A stretch of 64,000 nt of DNA, taken from NCBI RefSeq assembly GCF_017875955.1, contig NZ_JAGINK010000001.1, positions 2,882,501 to 2,946,500 of the forward strand. The letters are read 5' to 3'. Made by a program: the position numbers and the translations under genes. Below are positions 52,810-60,582 of the stretch, piece by piece (within the stretch, counting starts at the first letter, position 1; each line of letters starts with the position of its first letter). The DNA comes from Pseudomonas sp. BP8. GTDB lineage: Bacteria; Pseudomonadota; Gammaproteobacteria; Pseudomonadales; Pseudomonadaceae. Below the pieces are notes generated by a model. It was not told the DNA's origin. It worked only from the letters and a program-made list of their open reading frames with translations, and did no database searches.

Positions 52810-54018
52810 ATGACACCCCCTGTTTCTCCTAGCCTGATGCAGATCCGAGCATTCTTGTACGTGGTTGAGACCGGGAGCATCTCTAAAGCAGCTGCGGCCT
52901 TGTTCCGCGCTCAATCTGCTGTTACTCGATCAATCATTTCGCTTGAGTCGTCTTTGGGCGTACCTATATTTGAGCGCAATGCGAGTGGAATGCGACTGAC
53001 TCGGCAAGGCGCTTCAATTCTCCCTCGGGCCAAACGCGCGGTGGCCGAACTGCTTTATGTCCCGCAGGTTCTCGGTAGGACGAAGGAAGGGTCGGGGGAA
53101 CCGCTTTATTTGTTCCAGAATCGGCGTCTTGAGATATTTGCTCGGCTTTGCGAAACCCAAAACATGCAAACCGCAGCCATGACGCTCGGTATTTCTCAAC
53201 CGGCAATAAGCGCTGCGATAAAGATTTTAGAGCAAGGCTGTGGCGTTAGTCTTTTCGAGCGCACGCCTCAAGGTCTGCTGCCAACCAGGATGGCGTCCGT
53301 AGTTCTGCTTCACGCCCGACGTGCGTTGAATGAACTACGTCATTTGGACGCAGATATCACTTTCTTGGATGGCATTGTGAGAGGCACTGTGCATGTTGGT
53401 GCACTGCCATTGGGGCGGACTCATATTCTTCCACAAGCTATTGTGCGCCTCACCGGTCGCCATCCCGGACTTTCCATTGTGACGAACGAGAGCCCGTTTG
53501 ATCTATTGGCTAGCGAATTACGGTCAGGCGATGTGGATTTCGTCTTAGGTGCTTTACGCTCATCTTCCTATGGTTCTGACTTACGAGGCGAAGAACTGAT
53601 GCGGGAAAATCTGGTGATCTTGATGCGTCGTGGTCACCCATGGGCAGGCCGGCCAGTTACGCCGGAAATGCTCGCTTCTGCAAAATGGGTACTCCCAAGA
53701 TCTGGCTCACCGGCACGTGATCTGCTTTCAGCATTTTTTGTACACATAGGTATAAGCTCGCCGCCGCCCGTGGTGGAAACAGGTGACCTTGCGATACTTC
53801 GGGGAGTGCTGTTGAGCTCTGACATGCTCGCAGCCGTTTCTGCCCATCAACTTCAGTATGAGATCAACAGCAAAGATCTCGTTCCTGTGCCTTTGGTTTT
53901 GAAACACACATCAAGGCCCATAGGTCTTACTTATCGGGCTGCCGCACTCCAATCCCCGGCGGCGCACGCCCTCATGGAAATGATCCGGCAAGTGGTTTCA
54001 GAAATGAATGCAGGATAG
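52810..54018 (+). CDS. LysR-type regulator with two helix-turn-helix domains
   Basis: A 402-residue protein, about 100 residues longer than usual. One LysR DNA-binding domain is at about 10-70 (M-Q-I-R-A-F-L-Y-V-V; I-S-K-A-A-A-A-L-F-R-A-Q-S-A-V-T). A second, different one is at about 105-165 (R-R-L-E-I-F-A-R-L-C; M-Q-T-A-A-M-T-L-G-I-S-Q-P-A-I-S-A). The effector domain starts near V-H-V-G-A-L-P-L-G-R and ends normally. Divergent from galB, so it is the likely controller of the island. Regulators of this long type are known near aromatic-acid genes; whether both domains bind DNA is open. Confidence 0.88.
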   Translation: MTPPVSPSLMQIRAFLYVVETGSISKAAAALFRAQSAVTRSIISLESSLGVPIFERNASGMRLTRQGASILPRAKRAVAELLYVPQVLGRTKEGSGEPLYLFQNRRLEIFARLCETQNMQTAAMTLGISQPAISAAIKILEQGCGVSLFERTPQGLLPTRMASVVLLHARRALNELRHLDADITFLDGIVRGTVHVGALPLGRTHILPQAIVRLTGRHPGLSIVTNESPFDLLASELRSGDVDFVLGALRSSSYGSDLRGEELMRENLVILMRRGHPWAGRPVTPEMLASAKWVLPRSGSPARDLLSAFFVHIGISSPPPVVETGDLAILRGVLLSSDMLAAVSAHQLQYEINSKDLVPVPLVLKHTSRPIGLTYRAAALQSPAAHALMEMIRQVVSEMNAG

Positions 54019-54111
54019 AGGCTGCGATATTCCTATCGGTGCCCAGATCTCAAATAGGGGAAACTTGCATTAAAGCAAGCATTAGCGCACTTGCGGCAAT
54101 CTTGAGAGGCA

Positions 54112-54345
54112 GCTTTCGACCCAAAGCTGCCGCTGAGCTGAGCAGTAATCTTGTGTGAGTGGACTTGACCCGCTAACAGACCGGCTCTGGAGAAGGAGTC
54201 TTCTGGCACGGGCTAAGCCCGTGTTCGCGGGGCAAGCCCGCTCCTACAGGATACGCGCCGCATTTAGGGGCTTTGTTCTCCTCGCGACAGCGTAGCCCGA
54301 ATGGTTGGGCGATCACCTACAAAGATCATCGGCAGCTATGGGTCG
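54112..54345 (-). repeat. Composite repeat, copy E (inverted)
   Basis: The same blocks as B-D in the opposite orientation: TGAGCAGTAATCTTGTGTGA, GGCTCTGGAGAAGGAGTC, a central REP core, TTTGTTCTCCTCGCGACAGC, and TACAAAGATCATCGGCAGC. A GGGTCGA box (54333-54385) and a REP-like pair (54437-54522) follow. Together they fill 54019-54704; no gene is supported. Confidence 0.85.
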
Positions 54346-54436
54346 AAAGCAGCCATTCACAACTGCCTGCATTCGACCCATAGCTGCCATTGCCAAAGTA
54401 CTCTTCTTGCTCATTTTCCGAAGCCGGCGCGAACTC

Positions 54437-54522
54437 TGTGGGAACGGCTTTATCCGCGAAGCAGGCAACGCGGAGGATGGCACGGGCTTCGCCCGTGTTC
54501 GCGGGCACGCCTGCTCCCAAAG
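54437..54522. repeat. Divergent REP pair
   Basis: TGTGGGAACGGCTTTATCCG and GTTCGCGGGCACGCCTGCTC resemble degraded REP arms around GGCACGGGCTTCGCCCGTG, itself a good palindrome. Confidence 0.55.
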
Positions 54523-54704
54523 TGATCGCGCAAACTCTGAGATTTTCAACAAGACAGTGTTCCCACAAAATCTCAGTTGTATGCGTGACAGTGCAGCCAT
54601 GAGGGAGAGGGCTGTTGTGGCCTGCCGAAGAACATTCGAGCGCCGCCAGCAGGCAAGCATGCAAACTGTACTTGCGCTGCGCTCGACGAAACGCGACCCG
54701 GTGC

Positions 54705-55064
54705 CTAGCTCGCGGGCAAGAGGATCACGAAGTTCTTTTTCATGTTTTCCAGCACGGTCCATTTACCCTTGGCGCCCGGTTCGATAATGAACGTGTCGCC
54801 AGCGGCCAGTGTGATGGGAGCGCAACCCTCAAGCTCGATGACGCAGCATCCACTCAGGACATGGCAGAACTCCCAAACTTTGTAGTCGATGCGCCACGCT
54901 CCGGTGCTGGCTTCCCATTCTCCGGAAATGCGACCTCGCTGTTCATCGTGATAGTACTTGGAAGTCAGCGTACGAGGGGTGCCTTCCACGACCTCTTCAA
55001 AAAAGGGAAGGTCGCGCACCGGTTGGATATCCAGTTCGCGGAACACGGTCAGTTTATTGTTCAT
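54705..55064 (-). CDS. Cupin-domain protein (cupin_3 type)
   Basis: A 119-residue small cupin. W-E-F-C-H-V-L-S-G-C near residue 64 keeps one metal-site His, and A-A-G-D-T-F-I-I-E-P-G-A-K-G near 86 is motif 2, with K and G where metal ligands often sit, so metal binding may be altered. The family is often near amino-acid or ureide genes. Its ATG overlaps the end of the GNAT gene by eleven bases, so the two are coupled. Confidence 0.8.
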   Translation of the reverse strand: MNNKLTVFRELDIQPVRDLPFFEEVVEGTPRTLTSKYYHDEQRGRISGEWEASTGAWRIDYKVWEFCHVLSGCCVIELEGCAPITLAAGDTFIIEPGAKGKWTVLENMKKNFVILLPAS

Positions 55065-55653
55065 GGTTTTTCTCGAGCACGTTGTGGGTAGGGCGATACA
55101 TCAAATAGGCTTCACCGGTTACGCCCAGCATCGGGTGCGGAACGATCTGGCAGGTTTTAACAATTTCAAAACCGTGACGTTCATAGAAGCGGCGTGCACC
55201 GTGGTTTTCTGCATAATCGATCAGGCATAGCCCATCCAGGCCAGAGTCCTCAGCGCGCTGCTGGGCGTGGCGAAGAAACTGGACGCCCAACCCCTGGCTG
55301 CGCCAGGCCTCATCCAGCGCCAGGCTGGATATGTACAAGGTGTCGGGTATTTCCATGTCGGAATAAGGCGCGAGGACCGGGTCTGTCTCGACACGCCCGT
55401 CAGCGGGCTCGCGCAAGGCATAGCTATGCATCATGCCGATGACGTGGCCTTCGAAAGTGGCCATCAGGCAGTTCTTGTAGGAAAAGTCGCCATGTTCCCT
55501 GGCATAGCGAGAGGCACCGACACTGAGCAATGCCTCGCCAGGTGCGGCAAGTTTGCTCCATATGTAATCGGCCATGCCCTCCGATGTCAGTTGAAAGAAG
55601 CGCGCAATAGCGTGCGCGTCCGAGGCTTGAGCGGGTCTGAAGTCGACAGGCAT
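55054..55653 (-). CDS. GNAT-family acetyltransferase
   Basis: A 199-residue N-acetyltransferase. The acetyl-CoA pyrophosphate loop is R-S-Q-G-L-G-V-Q-F-L-R, preceded by beta-strand L-Y-I-S-S-L-A-L-D. G-A-R-R-F-Y-E-R-H-G-F is the common late GNAT block. The extended N-terminal half resembles the group acting on amino-acid-like substrates. First gene of the two-gene unit with a cupin; substrate unknown. Confidence 0.87.
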   Translation of the reverse strand: MPVDFRPAQASDAHAIARFFQLTSEGMADYIWSKLAAPGEALLSVGASRYAREHGDFSYKNCLMATFEGHVIGMMHSYALREPADGRVETDPVLAPYSDMEIPDTLYISSLALDEAWRSQGLGVQFLRHAQQRAEDSGLDGLCLIDYAENHGARRFYERHGFEIVKTCQIVPHPMLGVTGEAYLMYRPTHNVLEKNHEQ

Positions 55654-55787
55654 GTACTGTGCTCCCTTGGGATCGGGTGGTTAGTTTTCAAGGATTACGC
55701 CTTTGACAGGGTGGCAGGGTAGGCGGGTTGAACGGTTCCCATCATGCTCTGGGCGAACACCTTCGGCACGGCGTGCGACGTTAACCC

Positions 55788-55971
55788 GACCCGATAGCTG
55801 CTGCTGAACTGAGCAGTAATCTTGTGTGAGCGGACTTGACCGCTAACAGGCAGGTTCTGGAGAAGGGGGCTTCTGGCACGGGCTACGCCCGTGTTCGCGG
55901 GGCAAGCCCGCTCCTACAGGATACGCGCCGCATTAACGGGCTTTGTTCTCCTCGCGACAGCGTAGCCCGAG
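55788..55971 (-). repeat. Composite repeat, copy F (inverted, shortened)
   Basis: Same blocks and orientation as copy E, but it stops at CGACAGCGTAGCCCGAGTGA without the GATCATCGGCAG end. It fills most of 55654-56041 upstream of the aminotransferase. Confidence 0.8.
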
Positions 55972-56041
55972 TGATCTTGTCATTTGCCAAAGCTTAGGGC
56001 AGGGTCGATACCACTGACATCTCTGCCAAAGGAGTCACCCC

Positions 56042-57175
56042 ATGTCGACGCTCTATCCCAGTATTGATCCTGAGGGACTGGTCGAGTACTCGGTGGTCTA
56101 CACCGACCGCTCGCTCAATCACATGTCACAGACATTTCAAGGCGTGATGAAGAACATTTCCAGGACCCTGAAACAGGTCTATGGCGCCCACGCGGTTGCG
56201 GTTGTGCCGGGCAGCGGTACATTCGGCATGGAATCGGTAGCGCGACAGTTCGCCACCGGCCAGCAATGCCTGGTGATACGCAACGGCTGGTTCAGTTATC
56301 GCTGGAGCCAGATCCTGGATGCGGGCAACATCCCGGCGGCCACCACGGTGCTGAAAGCCCGGCCGGTCGACACGGGGCGCCAGGCTGCCTACGCGCCCCC
56401 GCCTCTGGAGGAGGTGCTGGCGGCCATTCAGGCGCACAAGCCTCAGATTGTCTTCGCCCCCCACGTTGAAACTTCATCGGGGATTATCCTGCCCGACGAG
56501 TACCTGCGGGCCGTCGGCGACGCCGTGCATGCGGTAGGTGGCCTGTTCGTGCTGGACTGCATCGCCTCCGGCACGCTTTGGGTTGATATGCAAAAGTGCG
56601 CAGTCGACCTGCTGATCAGCGCACCGCAGAAAGGCTGGAGCGCCTCCCCATGCTGTGCCCTGGTGATGCTCAGCGCGCTGGCCCTTGAGCGCATCGAGCA
56701 CACGCAGAGCAGCAGTTTTGCCTGCGACCTGAAAAAGTGGCTGCAGATCATGCAAGCGTACGAGCAGGGCGGACATGCCTACCATGCGACCATGCCCAGC
56801 GATTCGCTCGCGCGATTCAACGACGTGATGAACGAGGTGCAAGCCTACGGTTTCGACAAGGTCCGCGGCGAACAACAGGCGCTGGGTGATCGGGTGCGCG
56901 CCATGTTGACCGGCAAAGGGTTCAAGAGCGTGGCCGCAGCTGGCTTTCAGGCCCCGGGCGTCGTGGTGAGCTACACCGATGATGCCGAGATCAAGAGCGG
57001 GAAGAAATTTGCCGATCACGGCCTGCAAATAGCCGCCGGCGTGCCGTTGCAGTGCGACGAGCCGGCCGACTTCCAGACCTTCCGTATCGGTCTGTTCGGG
57101 CTCGAAAAACTGCACAACATCGAGCGCACGGTCAGCACTCTCGAGCAGACACTGGACGAAGTGATGGCGAACTGA
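56042..57175 (+). CDS. Class V aminotransferase
   Basis: A 377-residue PLP-dependent enzyme of normal length, with AAGGAG upstream. P-G-S-G-T-F-G-M-E-S and the PLP-binding Lys in S-A-P-Q-K-G-W-S-A-S are visible; V-L-D-C-I-A-S-G holds the Asp that contacts the pyridine nitrogen. The layout fits alanine-glyoxylate, serine-pyruvate or 2-aminoethylphosphonate-type transaminases. No pathway neighbours point to a substrate. Confidence 0.87.
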   Translation: MSTLYPSIDPEGLVEYSVVYTDRSLNHMSQTFQGVMKNISRTLKQVYGAHAVAVVPGSGTFGMESVARQFATGQQCLVIRNGWFSYRWSQILDAGNIPAATTVLKARPVDTGRQAAYAPPPLEEVLAAIQAHKPQIVFAPHVETSSGIILPDEYLRAVGDAVHAVGGLFVLDCIASGTLWVDMQKCAVDLLISAPQKGWSASPCCALVMLSALALERIEHTQSSSFACDLKKWLQIMQAYEQGGHAYHATMPSDSLARFNDVMNEVQAYGFDKVRGEQQALGDRVRAMLTGKGFKSVAAAGFQAPGVVVSYTDDAEIKSGKKFADHGLQIAAGVPLQCDEPADFQTFRIGLFGLEKLHNIERTVSTLEQTLDEVMAN

Positions 57176-57250
57176 GTCATCAACCTCCTGGTGAAGGATA
57201 GGGCCGCTGCGGTTGAACTATCCCTGCTGGCGGCCCTGCAGGAATTGCTC

Positions 57251-57952
57251 TCAGATCGAGCGCTGATTCACACGGGCAGATAGTTGCTCGGCGTTTTCCT
57301 TACGCTCCGAATAACGATCCACCAGGAATTCCTGGCGGTCGCGCAGCAAGACGGTGAACTTCACCAGCTCCTCCATGACATCCACCACGCGATCGTAGTA
57401 CGGGGAAGGTTTCATACGCCCAGCGTCGTCGAACTCCAGGTAGGCCTTGGGTACCGAGGACTGGTTCGGGATGGTGAACATCCTCATCCAGCGGCCCAGT
57501 ACGCGCAGGTGGTTCACCACATTGAACGATTGCGAGCCGCCACACACCTGCATGACCGCAAGGGTCTTGCCTTGAGTGGGGCGAACCGCGCCCAGTGCCA
57601 GGGGGATCCAGTCGATCTGCGCCTTGAACACCGCTGACATCGCACCGTGGCGTTCTGGCGAGCACCAGACCTGGCCTTCGGACCACTGCACCAGGTCACG
57701 GAGTTCCTGCACCCTGGGGTGCTCAACAGGTACATCGTCGGGCAGCGGCAGGCCCGATGGATTGAAGATGCGCGTCTCGGCACCGAAGTGCTCCAACAGG
57801 CGTGCGGCTTCTTCCACCAGCAAACGACTGAAGGAACGTTCGCGGGTGGATCCATACAGCAACAGGATGCGGGGTTTGTGCGTGCTGGAATGCGTCGCGG
57901 CTGGCGGCGTATCGAACAGCGCGAGGTCGAGGTTAGGCAGTTGCTCGGACAT
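57251..57952 (-). CDS. arsH: NADPH-dependent FMN reductase ArsH
   Basis: A 233-residue flavoprotein. [14 protein letters not shown] is the FMN phosphate loop, and the [19 protein letters not shown] block is distinctive for ArsH, which oxidises trivalent organoarsenicals and is a common last gene in Pseudomonas ars operons. It follows arsC by 12 bases. Confidence 0.93.
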   Translation of the reverse strand: MSEQLPNLDLALFDTPPAATHSSTHKPRILLLYGSTRERSFSRLLVEEAARLLEHFGAETRIFNPSGLPLPDDVPVEHPRVQELRDLVQWSEGQVWCSPERHGAMSAVFKAQIDWIPLALGAVRPTQGKTLAVMQVCGGSQSFNVVNHLRVLGRWMRMFTIPNQSSVPKAYLEFDDAGRMKPSPYYDRVVDVMEELVKFTVLLRDRQEFLVDRYSERKENAEQLSARVNQRSI

Positions 57953-57964
57953 TTTTCCTCCTGC

Positions 57965-58435
57965 TTAAAGGGTGCCGATGCGATCCAGCTCATGCTTGAG
58001 CTGATTGCGGTCAAGGTTATTGAAAGGCAGTGCGAAGAAGGCCTGGCAGCGAGACTCGATACGGGCCAGCGTGGCTCGGAACGCAGCGTCTACGGACGCC
58101 TCGTCACCTGTGATGTCGGACGGATCCTCCAGCCTCCAGTGCGACTTCAGCGCAGGGCCGAAATATGCTGGGCAGGCTTCGCCGGCAGCCTTGTCGCAAA
58201 CGGTGATGACGATGTCCGGCGGGTTGCCTTCGAACGCATCGTTGCCCTTGCTGCTCAGCCCCTCAGTTGAGATATGGGCATGTTGCAGGGTGGTCAGACT
58301 GCGAGGCAGCACTTGGCCTTTCGGGAAACTGCCAGAACTGATTGCTTCAAAGCCGTGAGGCGCCAGGTGATTAAACATGGCCTCGGAGAGAATGCTGCGG
58401 CAGCTGTTGGCCGTGCACATGAACAGGACTCGCAT
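57965..58435 (-). CDS. arsC: Arsenate reductase ArsC, LMW-phosphatase type
   Basis: A 156-residue arsenate reductase of the thioredoxin-coupled, low-molecular-weight-phosphatase fold. The P-loop F-M-C-T-A-N-S-C-R-S has the catalytic Cys and Arg, and the second cysteines lie in T-V-C-D-K-A-A-G-E-A-C. It reduces arsenate to arsenite, normally for export by ArsB; here arsB is broken (58464-58633). Confidence 0.93.
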   Translation of the reverse strand: MRVLFMCTANSCRSILSEAMFNHLAPHGFEAISSGSFPKGQVLPRSLTTLQHAHISTEGLSSKGNDAFEGNPPDIVITVCDKAAGEACPAYFGPALKSHWRLEDPSDITGDEASVDAAFRATLARIESRCQAFFALPFNNLDRNQLKHELDRIGTL

Positions 58436-58463
58436 GGAGGGCTCCTCCGCTTCGGGGCGGACG

Positions 58464-58633
58464 TCAGAGGCTCAGGCGCAATGCCAAAGCCGAAAGAGTG
58501 ATCAGCAGTACAGGCAGCGTCAGCAGGATGCCGACCCTGAAGTAGTAACCCCAGGTGATGTACATGCCTTTGCGTTCCAGCACATGCAGCCAGAGCAGCG
58601 TGGCGAGACTGCGACAGCAACGGCGACAAGCAT
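58464..58633 (-). pseudogene. arsB: arsB reduced to its two ends
   Basis: An ATG at 58633 follows arsR and opens M-L-V-A-V-A-V, like the start of the arsenite efflux pump ArsB. After about eight codons the sequence jumps to a stretch that, in another frame, is the pump's C-terminus: [22 protein letters not shown], then A-L-A-L-R-L-S-L and TGA at 58464-58466. About 1.1 kb of the usual 1.28 kb gene is missing and the ends are out of frame, so no pump is made. Confidence 0.88.
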
Positions 58634-58654
58634 GAAAATCTCGCGTGGTGAAGA

Positions 58655-59002
58655 TCAGCAGCAGGCGGAGTCTCGAACGGGGCGGCCGTCCATGTTCTTC
58701 AGCCGGAGAGAGTTGTCTGCCAGCCATTGCGAGTTGGCCTGCAGGGTCACCTGCAAGATTTCATGCACCCAGGCGGGCAACTCCGGGTTTAGACGGTAAT
58801 ACACCCATTGTCCCTGGCGGCGATCCAACAGCATGCCATTGCTGCGCAGCTGCGCGAGGTGGCGGCTGATCTTGGGTTGGCTGTCGTTCAAAGCGCACAT
58901 CAGTTCGCAGACGCAGAGCTCTCCCAGACTGGCGATCAGCAGGGTGGCGCGAGCACGGGTCTCGTCGGACAAGCTCTTGAAGACATCAGGAGGGGTGATC
59001 AT
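58655..59002 (-). CDS. arsR: Arsenite-responsive repressor ArsR
   Basis: A 115-residue winged-helix repressor starting [16 protein letters not shown]. The metal site E-L-C-V-C-E-L-M (Cys-x-Cys in helix 3) is intact, and R-H-L-A-Q-L-R is the recognition helix. The ATG at 59002 follows a GATC-rich leader; the longer upstream frame runs through the operator. It would still respond to arsenite even though arsB is lost. Confidence 0.92.
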   Translation of the reverse strand: MITPPDVFKSLSDETRARATLLIASLGELCVCELMCALNDSQPKISRHLAQLRSNGMLLDRRQGQWVYYRLNPELPAWVHEILQVTLQANSQWLADNSLRLKNMDGRPVRDSACC

Positions 59003-59015
59003 GACAGCACCAATA

Positions 59016-59049
59016 CATATGGAGATCTGAATATACGTATTTCCATATG
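59016..59049. promoter_or_regulatory. ArsR operator candidate
   Basis: CATATGGA (59016-59023) and TCCATATG (59042-59049) are perfect inverted arms around an AT-rich centre with ATATACGTATT, resembling ArsR operators. It lies just upstream of the arsR start. Confidence 0.65.
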
Positions 59050-59131
59050 TTATGCGCAAGCAGTTCTGGGCTGAACGTCTGCTATGGAGCGATTGCGGCC
59101 ACTCTGCTTCTGACGGGTGTTCAGCGCAGAG

Positions 59132-59686
59132 CTACTGCGCTAGCAGCGCCACCCCGGCGATCACCTGCTCAGCGATTGTTTTCGTACTGCTCGCCCCATC
59201 CACTTTCACAACCGGAACTGCCTGCTGTGCCAGCCACGCCTCGTGCCACGCTCGGTTGCGGCCGTTAAACGTCGGGTCGTCATACTGCGCAGCCCAGGCT
59301 CGAAACGCCACATGGATCTCATGCATGTCACCGCCCGGCGCGATTCGATCGCCGAAGCGGGTCCTCTCACGCGCGGCCAGGCGCTGGAGGCGAACGGGCG
59401 TTGCTGTGGTGACGAACACAATCACGTCGGCGCTGCTTAGCAGCGCCCCTCCCCATCCTTCAGCAGAACCGGTCAGTACCCAGTCGTTTTCACCCAACGC
59501 TTGCTGGATCAGCAAGACGCGCTCTTCGACTGGCCGCTTTGTGGTAAACGGAGGGTTGGTCGGCATCCAGAAAAAGTCATCGACATCAACGTGTCGTAAC
59601 CCCAGCAGAGGGGAGAGGGTTTGCCCCAGTGTGGTGACGCCTGCGCATGAAGCGCCTGTGATGTAGATGCGCAAGGGTTCCTCCAT
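59132..59686 (-). CDS. P-loop NTPase / small-kinase-like protein without the usual Lys
   Basis: A 184-residue protein of the adenylate-kinase-like size. The Walker A position reads G-A-S-C-A-G-V-T-T, so the invariant Lys before T-T is Val. D-V-D-D-F-F-W-M is the usual substrate Asp strand, and R-L-A-A-R-E-R-T-R-F-G a kinase lid-type helix. Related Lys-less versions are remembered in this group, so it may still bind nucleotide in another way; otherwise it may be inactive. Stands alone, 129 bases past the arsR start and oriented toward it. Confidence 0.72.
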   Translation of the reverse strand: MEEPLRIYITGASCAGVTTLGQTLSPLLGLRHVDVDDFFWMPTNPPFTTKRPVEERVLLIQQALGENDWVLTGSAEGWGGALLSSADVIVFVTTATPVRLQRLAARERTRFGDRIAPGGDMHEIHVAFRAWAAQYDDPTFNGRNRAWHEAWLAQQAVPVVKVDGASSTKTIAEQVIAGVALLAQ

Positions 59687-59756
59687 GGAGATGCTTTGGT
59701 TTCAAGGTCGGCACGGTACCTGAAACCCGTCAGGAAGGACATTGGCTGATCAACAA

Positions 59757-59862
59757 TCCCCCCGGCAAGGCCGCTCCCACAGTGATATCGCATGCCTCAA
59801 GAGTGGTGAGCGCAGGCCCTGGAACGATGCCGTCCCCCTTGTGGGAGCGGCCTTGTGTCGCG
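59757..59862. repeat. REP pair, GTGGGAGCGGCC class
   Basis: AAGGCCGCTCCCACAG and CTTGTGGGAGCGGCCTTG face each other across about 65 bases; same class as 26779-26861. It lies in the gap 59687-59927. Confidence 0.75.
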
Positions 59863-59865
59863 AAT

Positions 59866-59882
59866 GGGCTGCAAAGCAGCCC
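59866..59882 (-). terminator. Terminator of the Arg/His-rich gene
   Basis: GGGCTGC (59866-59872), AAA, GCAGCCC (59876-59882). It follows the stop of the minus-strand gene ending at 59928 by 45 bases and resembles the MFS terminator at 26864-26880. Confidence 0.5.
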
Positions 59883-59927
59883 CAACGTACTCAAGCCAGA
59901 GCGCCACGGCCCTGCCCAACCTCGCGA

Positions 59928-60320
59928 TCAACGGCGGTAGTAACGATGATCAGCCTCATAGCGGTGGCGCATGGCCCGGTCATGACGGCGCTCCCAGTCA
60001 TGCCGGCGCTCCATTTCGCGACGGTGCTGCTCCCGGCGCCATTGCTCCTTGCGCCACTGGTCGCGGCGCCAGTCGCCCCTGCGGTCGTGCCAATGGCGGT
60101 CATCGCGGTCGTCATGGGCCAGCAACGTCTCAGGCTGGCTGTCGGCCACGCTCAGCACAGTCGGCCAAGGATTGGCGGCAGCCTCCACTGGCGCCGCGGT
60201 GGCAGCGAACTGCGAAGCGACGGCCGGCGCTGGAGCCTGCATCGGCGTGGCTGATGCCGAGCCCATTGCCGCAAACGCGAACAGGCCAAGCAGCAGCTTG
60301 CGTTGGACAGTGAAGTTCAT
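59928..60320 (-). CDS. Exported Arg/His-rich protein, unknown
   Basis: A 130-residue protein whose start at 60320 gives M-N-F-T-V-Q-R-K-L-L-L and a signal peptide ending near S-A-S-A-T. The mature protein opens Pro/Ala-rich, then is dominated by Arg, His, Asp and Trp (H-D-D-R-D-D-R-H-W-H-D-R-R; R-R-E-Q-H-R-R-E-M-E-R-R), probably an extended basic region that may bind metal, nucleic acid or envelope polyanions. No recognised domain. Confidence 0.6.
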   Translation of the reverse strand: MNFTVQRKLLLGLFAFAAMGSASATPMQAPAPAVASQFAATAAPVEAAANPWPTVLSVADSQPETLLAHDDRDDRHWHDRRGDWRRDQWRKEQWRREQHRREMERRHDWERRHDRAMRHRYEADHRYYRR

Positions 60321-60582
60321 GGCGAAGACATCCTCTGCTAGACGATAGAACACGGTTACGTGAAAACCAGGGCGTGATTGAGGCCCCTGTGTGCCTATCC
60401 ACATAGACCGGTAAATAGAAAAAAGTTCTAGTAACACCCGCACAAATAGCTAACCGCCCTAAAGCGCCATATCGTCAAGCGACGTGAGGTGTAGGCGCAT
60501 TCCATTGTCCTAGTGGCTCTTTGCGGTGCTCCCCGGCTAATATGGCTAACCTCCCGAAACAGGGTTTAGGCCGGGACATCCC

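Noticed and set aside
54305-54787. Open frame of 160 codons on the plus strand
   Set aside because: It lies within composite and REP repeats and has no coding pattern or ribosome site.
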